Shown: positions 1 through 8,236 of the stretch, in pieces
Numbering within the stretch: the first letter of the stretch is position 1
How the letters are laid out: every line of letters starts with the position of its first letter
Assembly (NCBI GenBank): GCA_017561825.1
Contig: JAFZBK010000006.1
Location: forward strand, 1 to 64,000
Direction of reading: 5' to 3'
Length of the DNA: 64,000 bases
From: Prevotella sp.
Lineage (GTDB): Bacteria > Bacteroidota > Bacteroidia > Bacteroidales > Bacteroidaceae
Position numbers and translations under genes: made by a program
Notes under the pieces: model-generated
Seen by the model: the letters and a program-made list of their open reading frames with translations, nothing else
Databases searched by the model: none
What the model was told of the DNA's origin: nothing

Positions 1-125
1 AAGTTTAAGACGAAAAACAAAATAAAAGTGTATCTTTGCACTCGGAATTACGACCTCAGTCGAGGCGGTACATTTGAAACCGCTAAGGCCGGCACATTTC
101 TTTCCGTTACAGCCGGCACATTGAT
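1..125. mobile_element. Possible insertion-sequence terminus (IS21-like repeated end)
   Basis: Three imperfect direct copies of a motif, AATGTGCCGGC read on the minus strand, lie at about 65-75, 88-99 and 112-122, spaced 23-24 bp. Repeated short motifs inside an end are typical of IS21-family elements, whose termini carry several transposase-binding repeats. The repeats begin where the toxin-like reading frame to the right loses family similarity, as if an element landed in that gene. A plus-strand TATCTTTG at 31-38 resembles a -7 promoter box. No transposase is visible because the window begins here, so the element identity is an inference. Confidence 0.35.
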
Positions 126-302
126 TCCGCTATCTTCAATTGAACGGAGGTCGTTAGTACTTTCAGCATTTCGCAAGTAGTTATATGCTATGACCAAGGC
201 TTGCATAAACTTATTATTGCGTGTGTACTTGCGGTATTTACGATTATACCCCGTTGTTATCAGTTCCTCTAAGTCTGTGTCTTCAAAGTTTATTTGTAGC
301 AT
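48..302 (-). pseudogene. HigB/RelE-type toxin fragment, 3' end replaced by repeats
   Basis: The first 55 or so of 84 residues (MLQINFEDTDLEELITTG, then YNRKYRKYTRNNKF and ALVIAYNYLRNAESTNDLRS) fit the N-terminal two thirds of HigB/RelE-family mRNA interferases. The expected C-terminal strands with the basic catalytic residues (HxLKGxRxGxxSxRVNxxxR type) are missing. The frame instead runs into the 23-24 bp repeats, encoding an NVPA-rich tail. The start at 302 is chosen because it lies about 19 bases below the -7 box; the longer frame to 362 would begin upstream of the promoter. No antitoxin is seen; in HigBA order it would follow the toxin, outside this window. Almost certainly inactive. Confidence 0.55.
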
Positions 303-320
303 TTCTATTCTATTTTGGTG

Positions 321-354
321 CAAAGATATATAATAATTCCCAAAATCGGGAATT
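321..354 (-). promoter_or_regulatory. Promoter and inverted-repeat operator of the HigB-like remnant
   Basis: On the minus strand TATCTTTG (321-328) matches the Bacteroidota -7 element. Just upstream is an inverted repeat, AATTCCC-N6-GGGAATT (335-354). A palindrome overlapping the core promoter is the normal arrangement for autoregulation by a HigA-type antitoxin. I see no matching -33 TTTG at the right distance. Confidence 0.5.
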
Positions 355-519
355 TTTTCCAAAAACTTTCAAAACGATAACGACTTTTCTCTAATTTGTA
401 TGTACTTCTTCCTCGGCCTCGCCGCCACATCCTACTTCGTCTTTCCAAATTCCAAATTGAACAAATGATGACATGTACTAGACCCTTGGCAACAGTTGAA
501 TGAGTATATCAACGGATGC

Positions 520-1467
520 TTACCATTGTCCTAAATCAGACTCGGATTCGATAGTTTCCTCTATCTTGTCTGGCAGAGAAGAAAAGAAGTCGAATCCAAC
601 AAGTTCTTCCACCACATCAACAGAGCAAGCACAGTCTTTGATTGACTGACTTGAAGAATCATTTTTATAAATAAAGCCAATTGCTTTAGGGGATCCTTCA
701 ATGCAAAGAACAACCTTAAAGAAAGCATCAGGTACTGCAATTTGCCCTTCACCAATGGTTCTTGAAATAGGCTCATAGAAGATTGGTCCAGATACAATGA
801 AGATTTCTCCATATCGGTTAGCCCATGAACGACATTTCTCTTCAAGTTTTTGCCATCCACCTCCATTTAGTTTTTCATCTTGTGGGCACATGTTAGTAAG
901 CAGGAATGACTGATTCATTGCTGCTTTATCCCATTTGTTGTCACCCGCAGGGCACATGTGTCCATGAGACATATTATACTCTCGTGTCCAATCTGATATT
1001 TGTTGTCGCGGCTCTTTCGCTTCTATATCTACAAAATAACCATTTTTGCAGGTCTCAGCAGTTATGCTACCAATACCGTACACAGTACCATCTGCAGCAT
1101 AATAGGGAACACCACTTCTCGAGAATTGACCGTCAGTATGTTCGCGTGATAAATGCCATGCAACCCAATTCGGGCATTTCGTTTCATTGTTGTATGATGT
1201 GCAATAACCTTTACGAACAAGGATTTGTTCTGGATATGAGCGAAGATTTCTTGGATTATCTGATACTGTAGAATCGAGAAAAACTGATTGTTCTTTATCT
1301 TTGGGAACATCTACAACTGTTTCTTTTAGTTCTATTTCCTGATTTTTTTCTTGGACTAGTTCGACCACTTCTTCTGAAACTTCTTCCATATCATCATTAT
1401 TGCATTTACCAACAATAAATGCAAGGAGGAATATTCCTACGATAAATATGATGATGAACCGTTTCAT
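520..1467 (-). CDS. Membrane-anchored DNA/RNA non-specific endonuclease (NUC1/EndoG family)
   Basis: A 315-residue protein with an N-terminal membrane segment (about residues 3-20). The -1 position before Cys22 is Lys, so a lipobox is unlikely. A polar linker follows to about residue 80, then a NUC1 nuclease domain. The active-site region is SHGHMCPAGDN (167-177), followed by MNQSFLLTNMCPQ and LNGGGWQKLE. The family motif is DRGH; here the Arg-Gly-His part reads His-Gly-His, keeping the catalytic His and downstream Asn residues. A single N-terminal anchor would put the nuclease domain on the outer face of the inner membrane. It is the last gene of the ZorAB-like operon, 5 bp after the DUF4357 gene, and is probably the effector that cuts nucleic acid at the envelope. 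Confidence 0.8.
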   Translation of the reverse strand: MKRFIIIFIVGIFLLAFIVGKCNNDDMEEVSEEVVELVQEKNQEIELKETVVDVPKDKEQSVFLDSTVSDNPRNLRSYPEQILVRKGYCTSYNNETKCPNWVAWHLSREHTDGQFSRSGVPYYAADGTVYGIGSITAETCKNGYFVDIEAKEPRQQISDWTREYNMSHGHMCPAGDNKWDKAAMNQSFLLTNMCPQDEKLNGGGWQKLEEKCRSWANRYGEIFIVSGPIFYEPISRTIGEGQIAVPDAFFKVVLCIEGSPKAIGFIYKNDSSSQSIKDCACSVDVVEELVGFDFFSSLPDKIEETIESESDLGQW

Positions 1468-1472
1468 CTTTC

Positions 1473-2318
1473 TTATAACTCTGTATCTGTTGTAATATTG
1501 TACACCTCACCTAATTGTTTTCCATCATCATCAATCCATTCTTTCCAACCATCTGCATGTATTCCAAGAACAAAGCTTGCTGCTTGGTCTGGAGAAGCGC
1601 ATGCGGTGTCATGTAATAACCGATAACCATTATATTTCTTTATGCAATGCCTTTTTATAAATAAACGTCGTTGTACATCGAGAGCAGAATATCTAAGTTT
1701 AGAAGTCACTTCTAAAGATAAAATACTATCTTTATGCAAGATAAAAGATTTCGATAAAGGGTCATAATGCCCTGTGGCATCACATGTGCCATCCACATCA
1801 AAATCCCTCGTTATATAGAATAAAAGACATTTAGCTGAATATTCTTCTAGGATTTCAAACGCAGTTTTCTTTTTCACAGGCTGTTCAGTGGCTTTTTCCT
1901 TCTTAAATTTAGGAGTATCACTTTTCTTCAACCCCTTTTCATCTTTTGACTTAACTTCTATATCATTTTGACATTGATTATTTTTTCTTTCCGAATGGCT
2001 TTTAGAGGGGATATCTTCTCTTTCTGTTGTTTCTACCTTTACCTCTTTCTTTTCTTTAATAACCAGCTTTGGCTTGGATTCAAAAACATTGCGTTTTTCC
2101 GCCATTCTTTGAAGAGATGCAAAGGATACCTTATTAGACAGACGATCAAATTCATCCTCGTAATCAATCATAAGATTCAACGTTTCATCTTCATCAAAAA
2201 TCATGTATGAATTATCATGCAATTCTTGCAAGGCGGTCTTTTCCGCCTCGCTGTCATCGTAGATACAGTAATTACGATTATGAAGTTCCAGAAGGTATTC
2301 GTCGTATTTACTTATCAT
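1473..2318 (-). CDS. DUF4357-like protein with charged linker, part of the ZorAB-like operon
   Basis: 281 residues. The start at 2318 (MISKYDEYLLELHNRN) overlaps the ZorB-like stop by 11 bases; an upstream start at 2357 would overlap by 50. Residues 1-70 are acidic and probably helical. Residues 75-150 are a Lys/Glu-rich, low-complexity linker. The C-terminal part (about 185-275) resembles DUF4357, with a GHYDP...FILHKDS strand, an RLFIKRHCI helix and the ending SPDQAASFVLG...GWKEWIDDDGKQL. DUF4357 occurs in restriction and other DNA-targeting proteins, so a DNA-binding or sensing role is plausible but inferred. No membrane segment is seen, so it should be cytoplasmic. Confidence 0.65.
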   Translation of the reverse strand: MISKYDEYLLELHNRNYCIYDDSEAEKTALQELHDNSYMIFDEDETLNLMIDYEDEFDRLSNKVSFASLQRMAEKRNVFESKPKLVIKEKKEVKVETTEREDIPSKSHSERKNNQCQNDIEVKSKDEKGLKKSDTPKFKKEKATEQPVKKKTAFEILEEYSAKCLLFYITRDFDVDGTCDATGHYDPLSKSFILHKDSILSLEVTSKLRYSALDVQRRLFIKRHCIKKYNGYRLLHDTACASPDQAASFVLGIHADGWKEWIDDDGKQLGEVYNITTDTEL

Positions 2319-3114
2319 TCTTAGCTTGTTGGTTTTCAATTCTATATTTCTCAACAAGGTCTTTTATCTTGTTATCCATGTTAAGCTTACCAATGACAGG
2401 AACAATATGAACGAGAAACCTTTGGTTCTTACTTTCAATATTGGCCCATGTGTTGTAACTATCTTTAGAGGTAAAACGTTGTTCTGTTAGGTCTTCCTCA
2501 GGCACATATCGAGGCTTGCCCTCCTCACCACTTCCACAAATTACCAATTCGCATCTTTCCATATTTGAAAAGTCGATACCGTTTTCTTTCCAGAACTCAT
2601 GAAGGTTCAATGCCCTGAGGTAACTCAAAGTATAGTTGTTTCTCCAAATAGGGTCTGGGTCATTGAACGCGATCTTTGAAGCCTGCCCTTCAATGACAAC
2701 CAAGTACTTAATATCTTTTTTAAGTTTATCGTTTTTTTGCAAATTTTGGATGGTTACTCGAATAGAATCACCTGCGTTTTTTATCTGTGCTCTTAATGCT
2801 TCTGCTTCTTCCGTTTTACCATCTTTATCCAACTGAAGACGAGACAACTCGAATTCTTTTGGTTGGTATTCGATTTCTAATTTGAATATGTTTTTAGAAT
2901 ATTGTTCATTATATTCAAACTTGGTAGAATCAATGTTGCCCACAGCATCATAAATGTCAATAATCTCAATAAAGTGGTCTGCCAAAACTTGTAGTTCTTG
3001 TTCTTTCACTTTAAATCTACTATATGACACTACAAACAACACGAGCATTATGGCAAACAGGGTTGTCATAATGTCAACATAACTGGGCCAAAAAGAACCT
3101 TTATTATCGCTCAT
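2308..3114 (-). CDS. MotB/ZorB-like peptidoglycan-anchored stator subunit
   Basis: 268 residues with one N-terminal membrane helix (about 9-30, WPSYVDIMTTLFAIMLVLF). Asp14 sits where MotB and ZorB carry the proton-accepting Asp. A coiled linker (about 33-120) leads to a C-terminal OmpA-like peptidoglycan-binding domain: VVIEGQAS, then LSYLRALNLHEFWKENGIDF, then NQRFLVHIVP in place of the usual NRRVEI. The family forms inner-membrane stators that couple ion flow to rotation of a MotA-type pentamer. It starts 1 bp after the ZorA-like gene, the standard A-B order. No flagellar or gliding genes are nearby, and ZorB of the Zorya anti-phage systems is the closest match by architecture. Confidence 0.75.
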   Translation of the reverse strand: MSDNKGSFWPSYVDIMTTLFAIMLVLFVVSYSRFKVKEQELQVLADHFIEIIDIYDAVGNIDSTKFEYNEQYSKNIFKLEIEYQPKEFELSRLQLDKDGKTEEAEALRAQIKNAGDSIRVTIQNLQKNDKLKKDIKYLVVIEGQASKIAFNDPDPIWRNNYTLSYLRALNLHEFWKENGIDFSNMERCELVICGSGEEGKPRYVPEEDLTEQRFTSKDSYNTWANIESKNQRFLVHIVPVIGKLNMDNKIKDLVEKYRIENQQAKNDK

Positions 3115-3115
3115 G

Positions 3116-5068
3116 TTATCTATTTCTACGCTTAAATGGATTTATCCGATCTATAAATCTTGGTTTTGTCTCTTCATGTGGAATTTCAGGTGCCACTTCA
3201 GGTTCCATAGTGGTGTTGGATTCTTGCGGAATTACTTTCTTTTCACCATGAGATTCTTGCCGTTTACTTTCACGTTCTGCAACGAGCGCTTTAATTCTCG
3301 CTTCTTCTTCACGTTCTTTCTGCGCTTGTTCTATGATTTTTTGTAGAGCTTCGTTTTCCTTCTTTTGTTGTTCAATTTCCCTGTCTTTTGCAGTATTAGA
3401 AGGTTTTAGGATTCTACCGACAGTACCTTTCTTCTCTTCTTCTTTAGCTGCGTTGAACGCGTTAAGTTCTGAGCGTATACCTTCATTTGTGCGTTGAAGC
3501 TTCTCCTGTCCTCTCTTTACTTCATCTACTTTTGATTCAATGTTCTCAACCTTCTTCAAGTCCTTTCGCATTTGGCTATTATCGCCCTTTACCTCTTCAA
3601 CTCCAGATTGAATATCAGGTATTAAACTGAGATGAGCTAATTCAGAACGCACTCCAGCCAGTTCGAATTTGTCCTCGATAGCATTCTTAAATATTTCATG
3701 ACGCTGATTGATTTCAGTTTCATGGTCTTTTGTCAACGACTCATAAGCATTAAACAAAGTTTCCAATGCTTCAAGGTATTTCTTTTCAAGTCTCTTTAAC
3801 TCAATCAGTTGAGAATCAAAGAACATTTCGAGTTTGTTGTTTGAGGTCTCAATATATTGTTCAGCAACTTTATGCTTAACCTTAATAGCAGATATTTGGT
3901 TTCTTATCTCTTCTATGGTTGCATTGCCAAACATTTGCGTAGCCGCTAAGTCTGCTCCAAGAGCATTAATACTTTGCTCAAACCTCACAACACGTTGGAG
4001 AATGCTATTAATTTCGCTGGCCACTTCACGCGGTAAGGTCAGTGAATCGTTGTATGATTTCTGCAAGTTAATAGCTTCTTGTGTCGCAGCAAGCAACATC
4101 CTCCTTGCTCTTTCAAAGTCATTGAGGGATTGGGTAAGTTCCTTGAAATGATCAGACGCTTCTGCAAATTGACGCATATATTGCATCCATTCTGCACCAG
4201 AAAGCCGATTCAGTAGGCTTTCCAAAAGGTCAACATTTTCAGTTATCTTATTGATATTGGTACCCATTTTATCAACGGCACCAACCATACTGCTTACACT
4301 CTTTCTGAAGTCTTCACCAAATGCGAGAGTACATTGATTGAATGTTTCCTTAAACCCTGCAATAACTTTAGAGAATGATGGCTCAAAATCCGAAACTGTT
4401 TGATGTAAATTTCCCAGAGCCTCAGTCAAGCTTATGTCAACAGAAGGCATCAGTCTATTTTGAACGAACTCATAAAATTCGTTTTTATCATCATCAATCT
4501 TTATTTTGGCATCGCTAATAAGGTCGTTAGCCCTCGTTGACATTCTGAGACCGAGGAAACTAGTTGACATAGAAACCAAAACACCCATAATAAGGCTATG
4601 GATAGCATTATCGGTTATACCCTCAGAGCTAAATATACTCATAAGAAGGAAAGCCAACAGCCCTAAGAACACCCCGACGAATGTACCCATAAGGCCATAA
4701 TGAGTAGGGAATGAAGACTTTGATGAAGCCTTATCATATAACTTAGCGATGCGGCGTTCCGTTTTATTCTGAATTATATTGAACGTCGCAGTTCCCTTAC
4801 ACGATTTGAGATATTCATTTATATCTTCAATCAAGATATGCAATTCCGCAGAATTATCAGCTACATTCACAAGCCTTTTAGATGTAGACCCAGCATTATC
4901 TGGGTCCACATCAATTGTTTTATAGCTATCTGTTTTTTTGAAGAAGTTTTGGAATTGCTCCAAGTTCTTCTTCGTTGTACTGTAAAAGCCCCTTTGCTTA
5001 TAAAAAAAGTAGGCAGCAGTTCCAATAGCAACTGCTAGAGATATGAAAAAATTTATGTTTACTTCCAT
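3116..5068 (-). CDS. MotA/ZorA-like motor protein with long coiled-coil tail
   Basis: 650 residues. Membrane helices lie at about 5-23, 125-146 and 156-176. The second begins GLMGTFVGVFLGL, the GLxGTxxG signature of the MotA/TolQ/ExbB family. From about residue 200 onward the protein is almost entirely helical and charged, ending with a Lys/Glu/Arg-rich coiled coil (about 560-630) and a basic tail. MotA is about 290 residues, so the extra length matches ZorA, whose long cytoplasmic tail is needed for Zorya defence. The gene follows the actin-like ATPase by 1 bp and precedes the ZorB-like gene by 1 bp. I infer an ion-driven complex whose tail reaches cytoplasmic partners. Confidence 0.75.
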   Translation of the reverse strand: MEVNINFFISLAVAIGTAAYFFYKQRGFYSTTKKNLEQFQNFFKKTDSYKTIDVDPDNAGSTSKRLVNVADNSAELHILIEDINEYLKSCKGTATFNIIQNKTERRIAKLYDKASSKSSFPTHYGLMGTFVGVFLGLLAFLLMSIFSSEGITDNAIHSLIMGVLVSMSTSFLGLRMSTRANDLISDAKIKIDDDKNEFYEFVQNRLMPSVDISLTEALGNLHQTVSDFEPSFSKVIAGFKETFNQCTLAFGEDFRKSVSSMVGAVDKMGTNINKITENVDLLESLLNRLSGAEWMQYMRQFAEASDHFKELTQSLNDFERARRMLLAATQEAINLQKSYNDSLTLPREVASEINSILQRVVRFEQSINALGADLAATQMFGNATIEEIRNQISAIKVKHKVAEQYIETSNNKLEMFFDSQLIELKRLEKKYLEALETLFNAYESLTKDHETEINQRHEIFKNAIEDKFELAGVRSELAHLSLIPDIQSGVEEVKGDNSQMRKDLKKVENIESKVDEVKRGQEKLQRTNEGIRSELNAFNAAKEEEKKGTVGRILKPSNTAKDREIEQQKKENEALQKIIEQAQKEREEEARIKALVAERESKRQESHGEKKVIPQESNTTMEPEVAPEIPHEETKPRFIDRINPFKRRNR

Positions 5069-5069
5069 T

Positions 5070-8000
5070 CTATATTACTCGTGTAAGATCAAACAGTTTG
5101 TCAATAACAGGAATGAAGAACACTGCATCGTTACAAACATCATCCTCTGCCACATATTTTTCTTTCACTTCAGAACGGAAATGGGTAGAGAAGTTGTTCT
5201 CATAATTATCATTAATGATACTAGTGAACGGAGTGACGTCAAGTGCCCGGTCAATGATTCCTCTATTTTTAAGCAAACTGAGAATCTTCACATAGATGTC
5301 GTTCATCTCCTTATACTTCACCATCAATGAAGGCAGGAGGTCTTTATCATCAATGATTTGTTTCGCAGTTGTATAATCTTTATCATTTCCATGATAAATA
5401 GCTTCAGGTACAGCCTCGATTGTAGGATCTTTGTAAAGACCACCGTAACATGTACTTTCTTTCCTGTCAGAGGGAAGCGTTACATATATATCTGGACAAG
5501 AAGCAACATACACTTTATCAAAGATGAACTTCACTATTTCCTGAATAATCGTTTTATCATCAGTAATATAATTATCAATGTATTGGCTTCCATTTCCGCT
5601 GAACACAATCGACCTTGGCGAATCAAGGCCTTTGTATTTATACATAGAAGCCATGTAATACATTAGGGCAGTGAAATGGTATACGAACAAGGGAGCATAA
5701 TCATTTCTAAGACACTCGTTAATGTTACATTTCTTTTGATTGGTGAGCCAGAAATTAATGATGTTTTTAGCGGAAACCTTACTATCAACAATCATTGCAG
5801 AGTTAATGGCAGAAATGTTCTTGTCTTGGAAGAACATCGATTGATGGTATTTTCGGTAAATACCATTTTCACGAAGGTTACCGAATGCAATATGACCTTC
5901 ACCCCACAGTTCATCGCAACCGAAGTGAACAGAACTAGCTATTAATGGTTTGTTCTCCTTGAAGTAAACAAAGTCCGTAGAACCGCCACCAATATCAATA
6001 ACCGTGACAGAATCGGTATTATTCACAATGTTACGCTTGATGAAGTAATAGTAAGGTGCTTCCGATTCGGTATAACAATCAATTTTCCTAGGGCTGACAC
6101 CAAATACTTCTTTTGGAATGGTGTTCCAAATCTCATCATTCATCCGTTTGATATTGCCACTAAAACTAAGCGGTGAAAAACGAACGATGTCAGTTTGACT
6201 TAACACTCCATTACGTTGTAGAATGTCCGCTTTGATAATTAGCATCAATTCGCGGACAAAAACACCAAGCCGTGTCTTGTTTTCTTCCCACTTAATATCA
6301 GTAAGTATTTCCTGAAGAGTAGACTGGAGTGTCTTCTCGTAGAAGAAGGCAATATTCGTATTATCGAAAAGACTTGCTTCAGCAGCTGTACCTCTTACAC
6401 GGCAGAGTGCAGTCCTGATGGGGAAATCATAAATGTTTCCATCAATCATTGGAGGAGCGAATTCGGTGATAACACTCGTCCGGATTGAATCAGGCATGGC
6501 ATTCTCGATGTAATAAGCTTCCGAATACTGCCCCCCTTTTTTGTATTCATGAAGGAAGGAAGTCATCGTTTCTGTCATGTCAAGCTGAACGGGGGCGTCA
6601 TTCTGTCCGTTTTTAATCCTTGAAATGAAAGTATTAGACGTACCCAAGTCGACAGCATAAGTATAACTGTCATTTGTTTGTTGGGCTATTCTCCATTTAG
6701 GAATAACAACACCCTTGGCATCACCTACACAGATTTCGATAGCATCGAAGTCCGTGTTGTATAACTCATAGAACTTAGTTCCAGAGGGATTATTCTTTGA
6801 TTGACGTGAACGAACAACTGGGGAGTATACTCCATTCATTGCGCTGCCATCTTTTTTAATCTCTTCAATCTTTTCATATTTGCCTTTAGCATCTTTCTTG
6901 AAGAAGGAAAGAGCGCATTTATCAATGTTCAATGTAATAAATTCCTCATTGCCATCTTGTTCCACCAAAAGAACCTTAAAATAGTTGTTCTCCTTTTTGA
7001 TTGGCGAGAGGATGTTTGGAAACAGACCAATATTTATATATTGTTTTTCTTTATCAAGATATTTTATTGTTCCCTTAGTTATATCTGTTGGGTTTTCTTC
7101 ATATGTCTTCGTATATTCCCTTCCGTTATAAGAAAGTTTCATAATGACGTCTGATTTTCGAATCTGACAGACACATTTCGCCCCTTTTTCAACAAGAGAT
7201 AAACCTTTAGCATTCAAAGGAATCAAAAAATCAAAATTACGATCGTTCAGGTCTCTTTCATACGTTATGGCTTTGAAGTCATCTTCAGAAATACGATAAG
7301 GAATACGAATGAGATGTGACTGGAAGTAACTGTTGATATCTTTTTCATTGTTTTGATACATGTGAATACCATTTACAACAACCAAATTGTTGTTGTTAGA
7401 AGTATTATCTACCAAATCTAGAGAGAAATTAGAACTTATCTTTTCACTATGTTCAAAACTCTTAATATAGCTGCTTATTTGAGCAAGGCGTGAATCTATA
7501 TTAGCTGCACCAAATAGGTAATTATACATGTAGTTTTGGAAATCTTCGTCTCTATCTTCGAACAATTTTTTACCATCAAAGTAGAAGCCTCCAGATTTCC
7601 TTTTTATCTGAACACTTTTGTAGTGTTCTGCACTATATGCAGTCTCTCTATTTTTCCCTATTATCATTTTGTCAATATCTGGTGGTGTCACCCATCCTGT
7701 AAAAGGAGAACTGCATCCGAGGAGGAATTCTTGCTTTCCATTTTTGTATATGACAAAATAGAGAATTTTCTCATTTAAGTCAGTGCGATAATAGTTGTCG
7801 AGAGCGTTATACAACTTGGGCATAGATTTGCTAAGGTTTTTCAACTCCTCTTCAGAGTTCCACTCTCTGATTTCTATATCTTCAGCCCCTTTCCATATAT
7901 TCCTATGGAATTTCAGATTGAAAAGAAGCTCATATATATCAAGGCAATCTGAAACAAGCTGTTCATATGCAAAACCTGCTTTGGCTTTTTTGACTTTATT

Positions 8001-8234
8001 CGGATTCGCATCATTCAGGTTTTTTGCTTCCGAAACACGCCTAAAAGCTTCTCTCGCAACAAAAAATCTTGCAAGAGGAGTTGGTAAAGAATTTAACGCG
8101 AGAGCATTATCACTGCTCTGTTCCAACACATCAGTAAGCGAATCTGGTGTAATAACACCATTAGCAGTAACCCAGTATGAACTCGCTGTAGAACGGTTAA
8201 CAATACTAAGGTCTATTGGTCCTTTTTTAGCCAT
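5070..8234 (-). CDS. Large Hsp70/actin-fold ATPase of the ZorAB-like operon
   Basis: 1054 residues. The C-terminal half carries the actin/Hsp70 nucleotide-binding motifs in order: phosphate-1 DLGTSNT (529-535), a connect-like CYTESEAPYYYF (720-731), phosphate-2 DIGGGSTD (747-754) and an adenosine-type FSGNGSQ (878-884). The first 520 residues are a separate region of unknown fold; residues 90-150 and 300-440 look partly beta-rich. The usual Hsp70 substrate-binding domain is absent. No membrane segment is apparent. It sits between the tubulin-like gene (2 bp gap) and the ZorA-like gene (1 bp gap), so tight co-expression is expected. The fold is clear from motifs; the role, perhaps sensing or remodelling a filament or target, is inference. 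Confidence 0.75.
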   Translation of the reverse strand: MAKKGPIDLSIVNRSTASSYWVTANGVITPDSLTDVLEQSSDNALALNSLPTPLARFFVAREAFRRVSEAKNLNDANPNKVKKAKAGFAYEQLVSDCLDIYELLFNLKFHRNIWKGAEDIEIREWNSEEELKNLSKSMPKLYNALDNYYRTDLNEKILYFVIYKNGKQEFLLGCSSPFTGWVTPPDIDKMIIGKNRETAYSAEHYKSVQIKRKSGGFYFDGKKLFEDRDEDFQNYMYNYLFGAANIDSRLAQISSYIKSFEHSEKISSNFSLDLVDNTSNNNNLVVVNGIHMYQNNEKDINSYFQSHLIRIPYRISEDDFKAITYERDLNDRNFDFLIPLNAKGLSLVEKGAKCVCQIRKSDVIMKLSYNGREYTKTYEENPTDITKGTIKYLDKEKQYINIGLFPNILSPIKKENNYFKVLLVEQDGNEEFITLNIDKCALSFFKKDAKGKYEKIEEIKKDGSAMNGVYSPVVRSRQSKNNPSGTKFYELYNTDFDAIEICVGDAKGVVIPKWRIAQQTNDSYTYAVDLGTSNTFISRIKNGQNDAPVQLDMTETMTSFLHEYKKGGQYSEAYYIENAMPDSIRTSVITEFAPPMIDGNIYDFPIRTALCRVRGTAAEASLFDNTNIAFFYEKTLQSTLQEILTDIKWEENKTRLGVFVRELMLIIKADILQRNGVLSQTDIVRFSPLSFSGNIKRMNDEIWNTIPKEVFGVSPRKIDCYTESEAPYYYFIKRNIVNNTDSVTVIDIGGGSTDFVYFKENKPLIASSVHFGCDELWGEGHIAFGNLRENGIYRKYHQSMFFQDKNISAINSAMIVDSKVSAKNIINFWLTNQKKCNINECLRNDYAPLFVYHFTALMYYMASMYKYKGLDSPRSIVFSGNGSQYIDNYITDDKTIIQEIVKFIFDKVYVASCPDIYVTLPSDRKESTCYGGLYKDPTIEAVPEAIYHGNDKDYTTAKQIIDDKDLLPSLMVKYKEMNDIYVKILSLLKNRGIIDRALDVTPFTSIINDNYENNFSTHFRSEVKEKYVAEDDVCNDAVFFIPVIDKLFDLTRVI

Positions 8235-8236
8235 AT

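Noticed and set aside
2308..5068. Flagellar, TolQR/ExbBD or gliding motor genes
   Set aside because: No flagellar, tol, ton or gld neighbours; OmpA-like domain plus long MotA-type tail fit ZorAB better.
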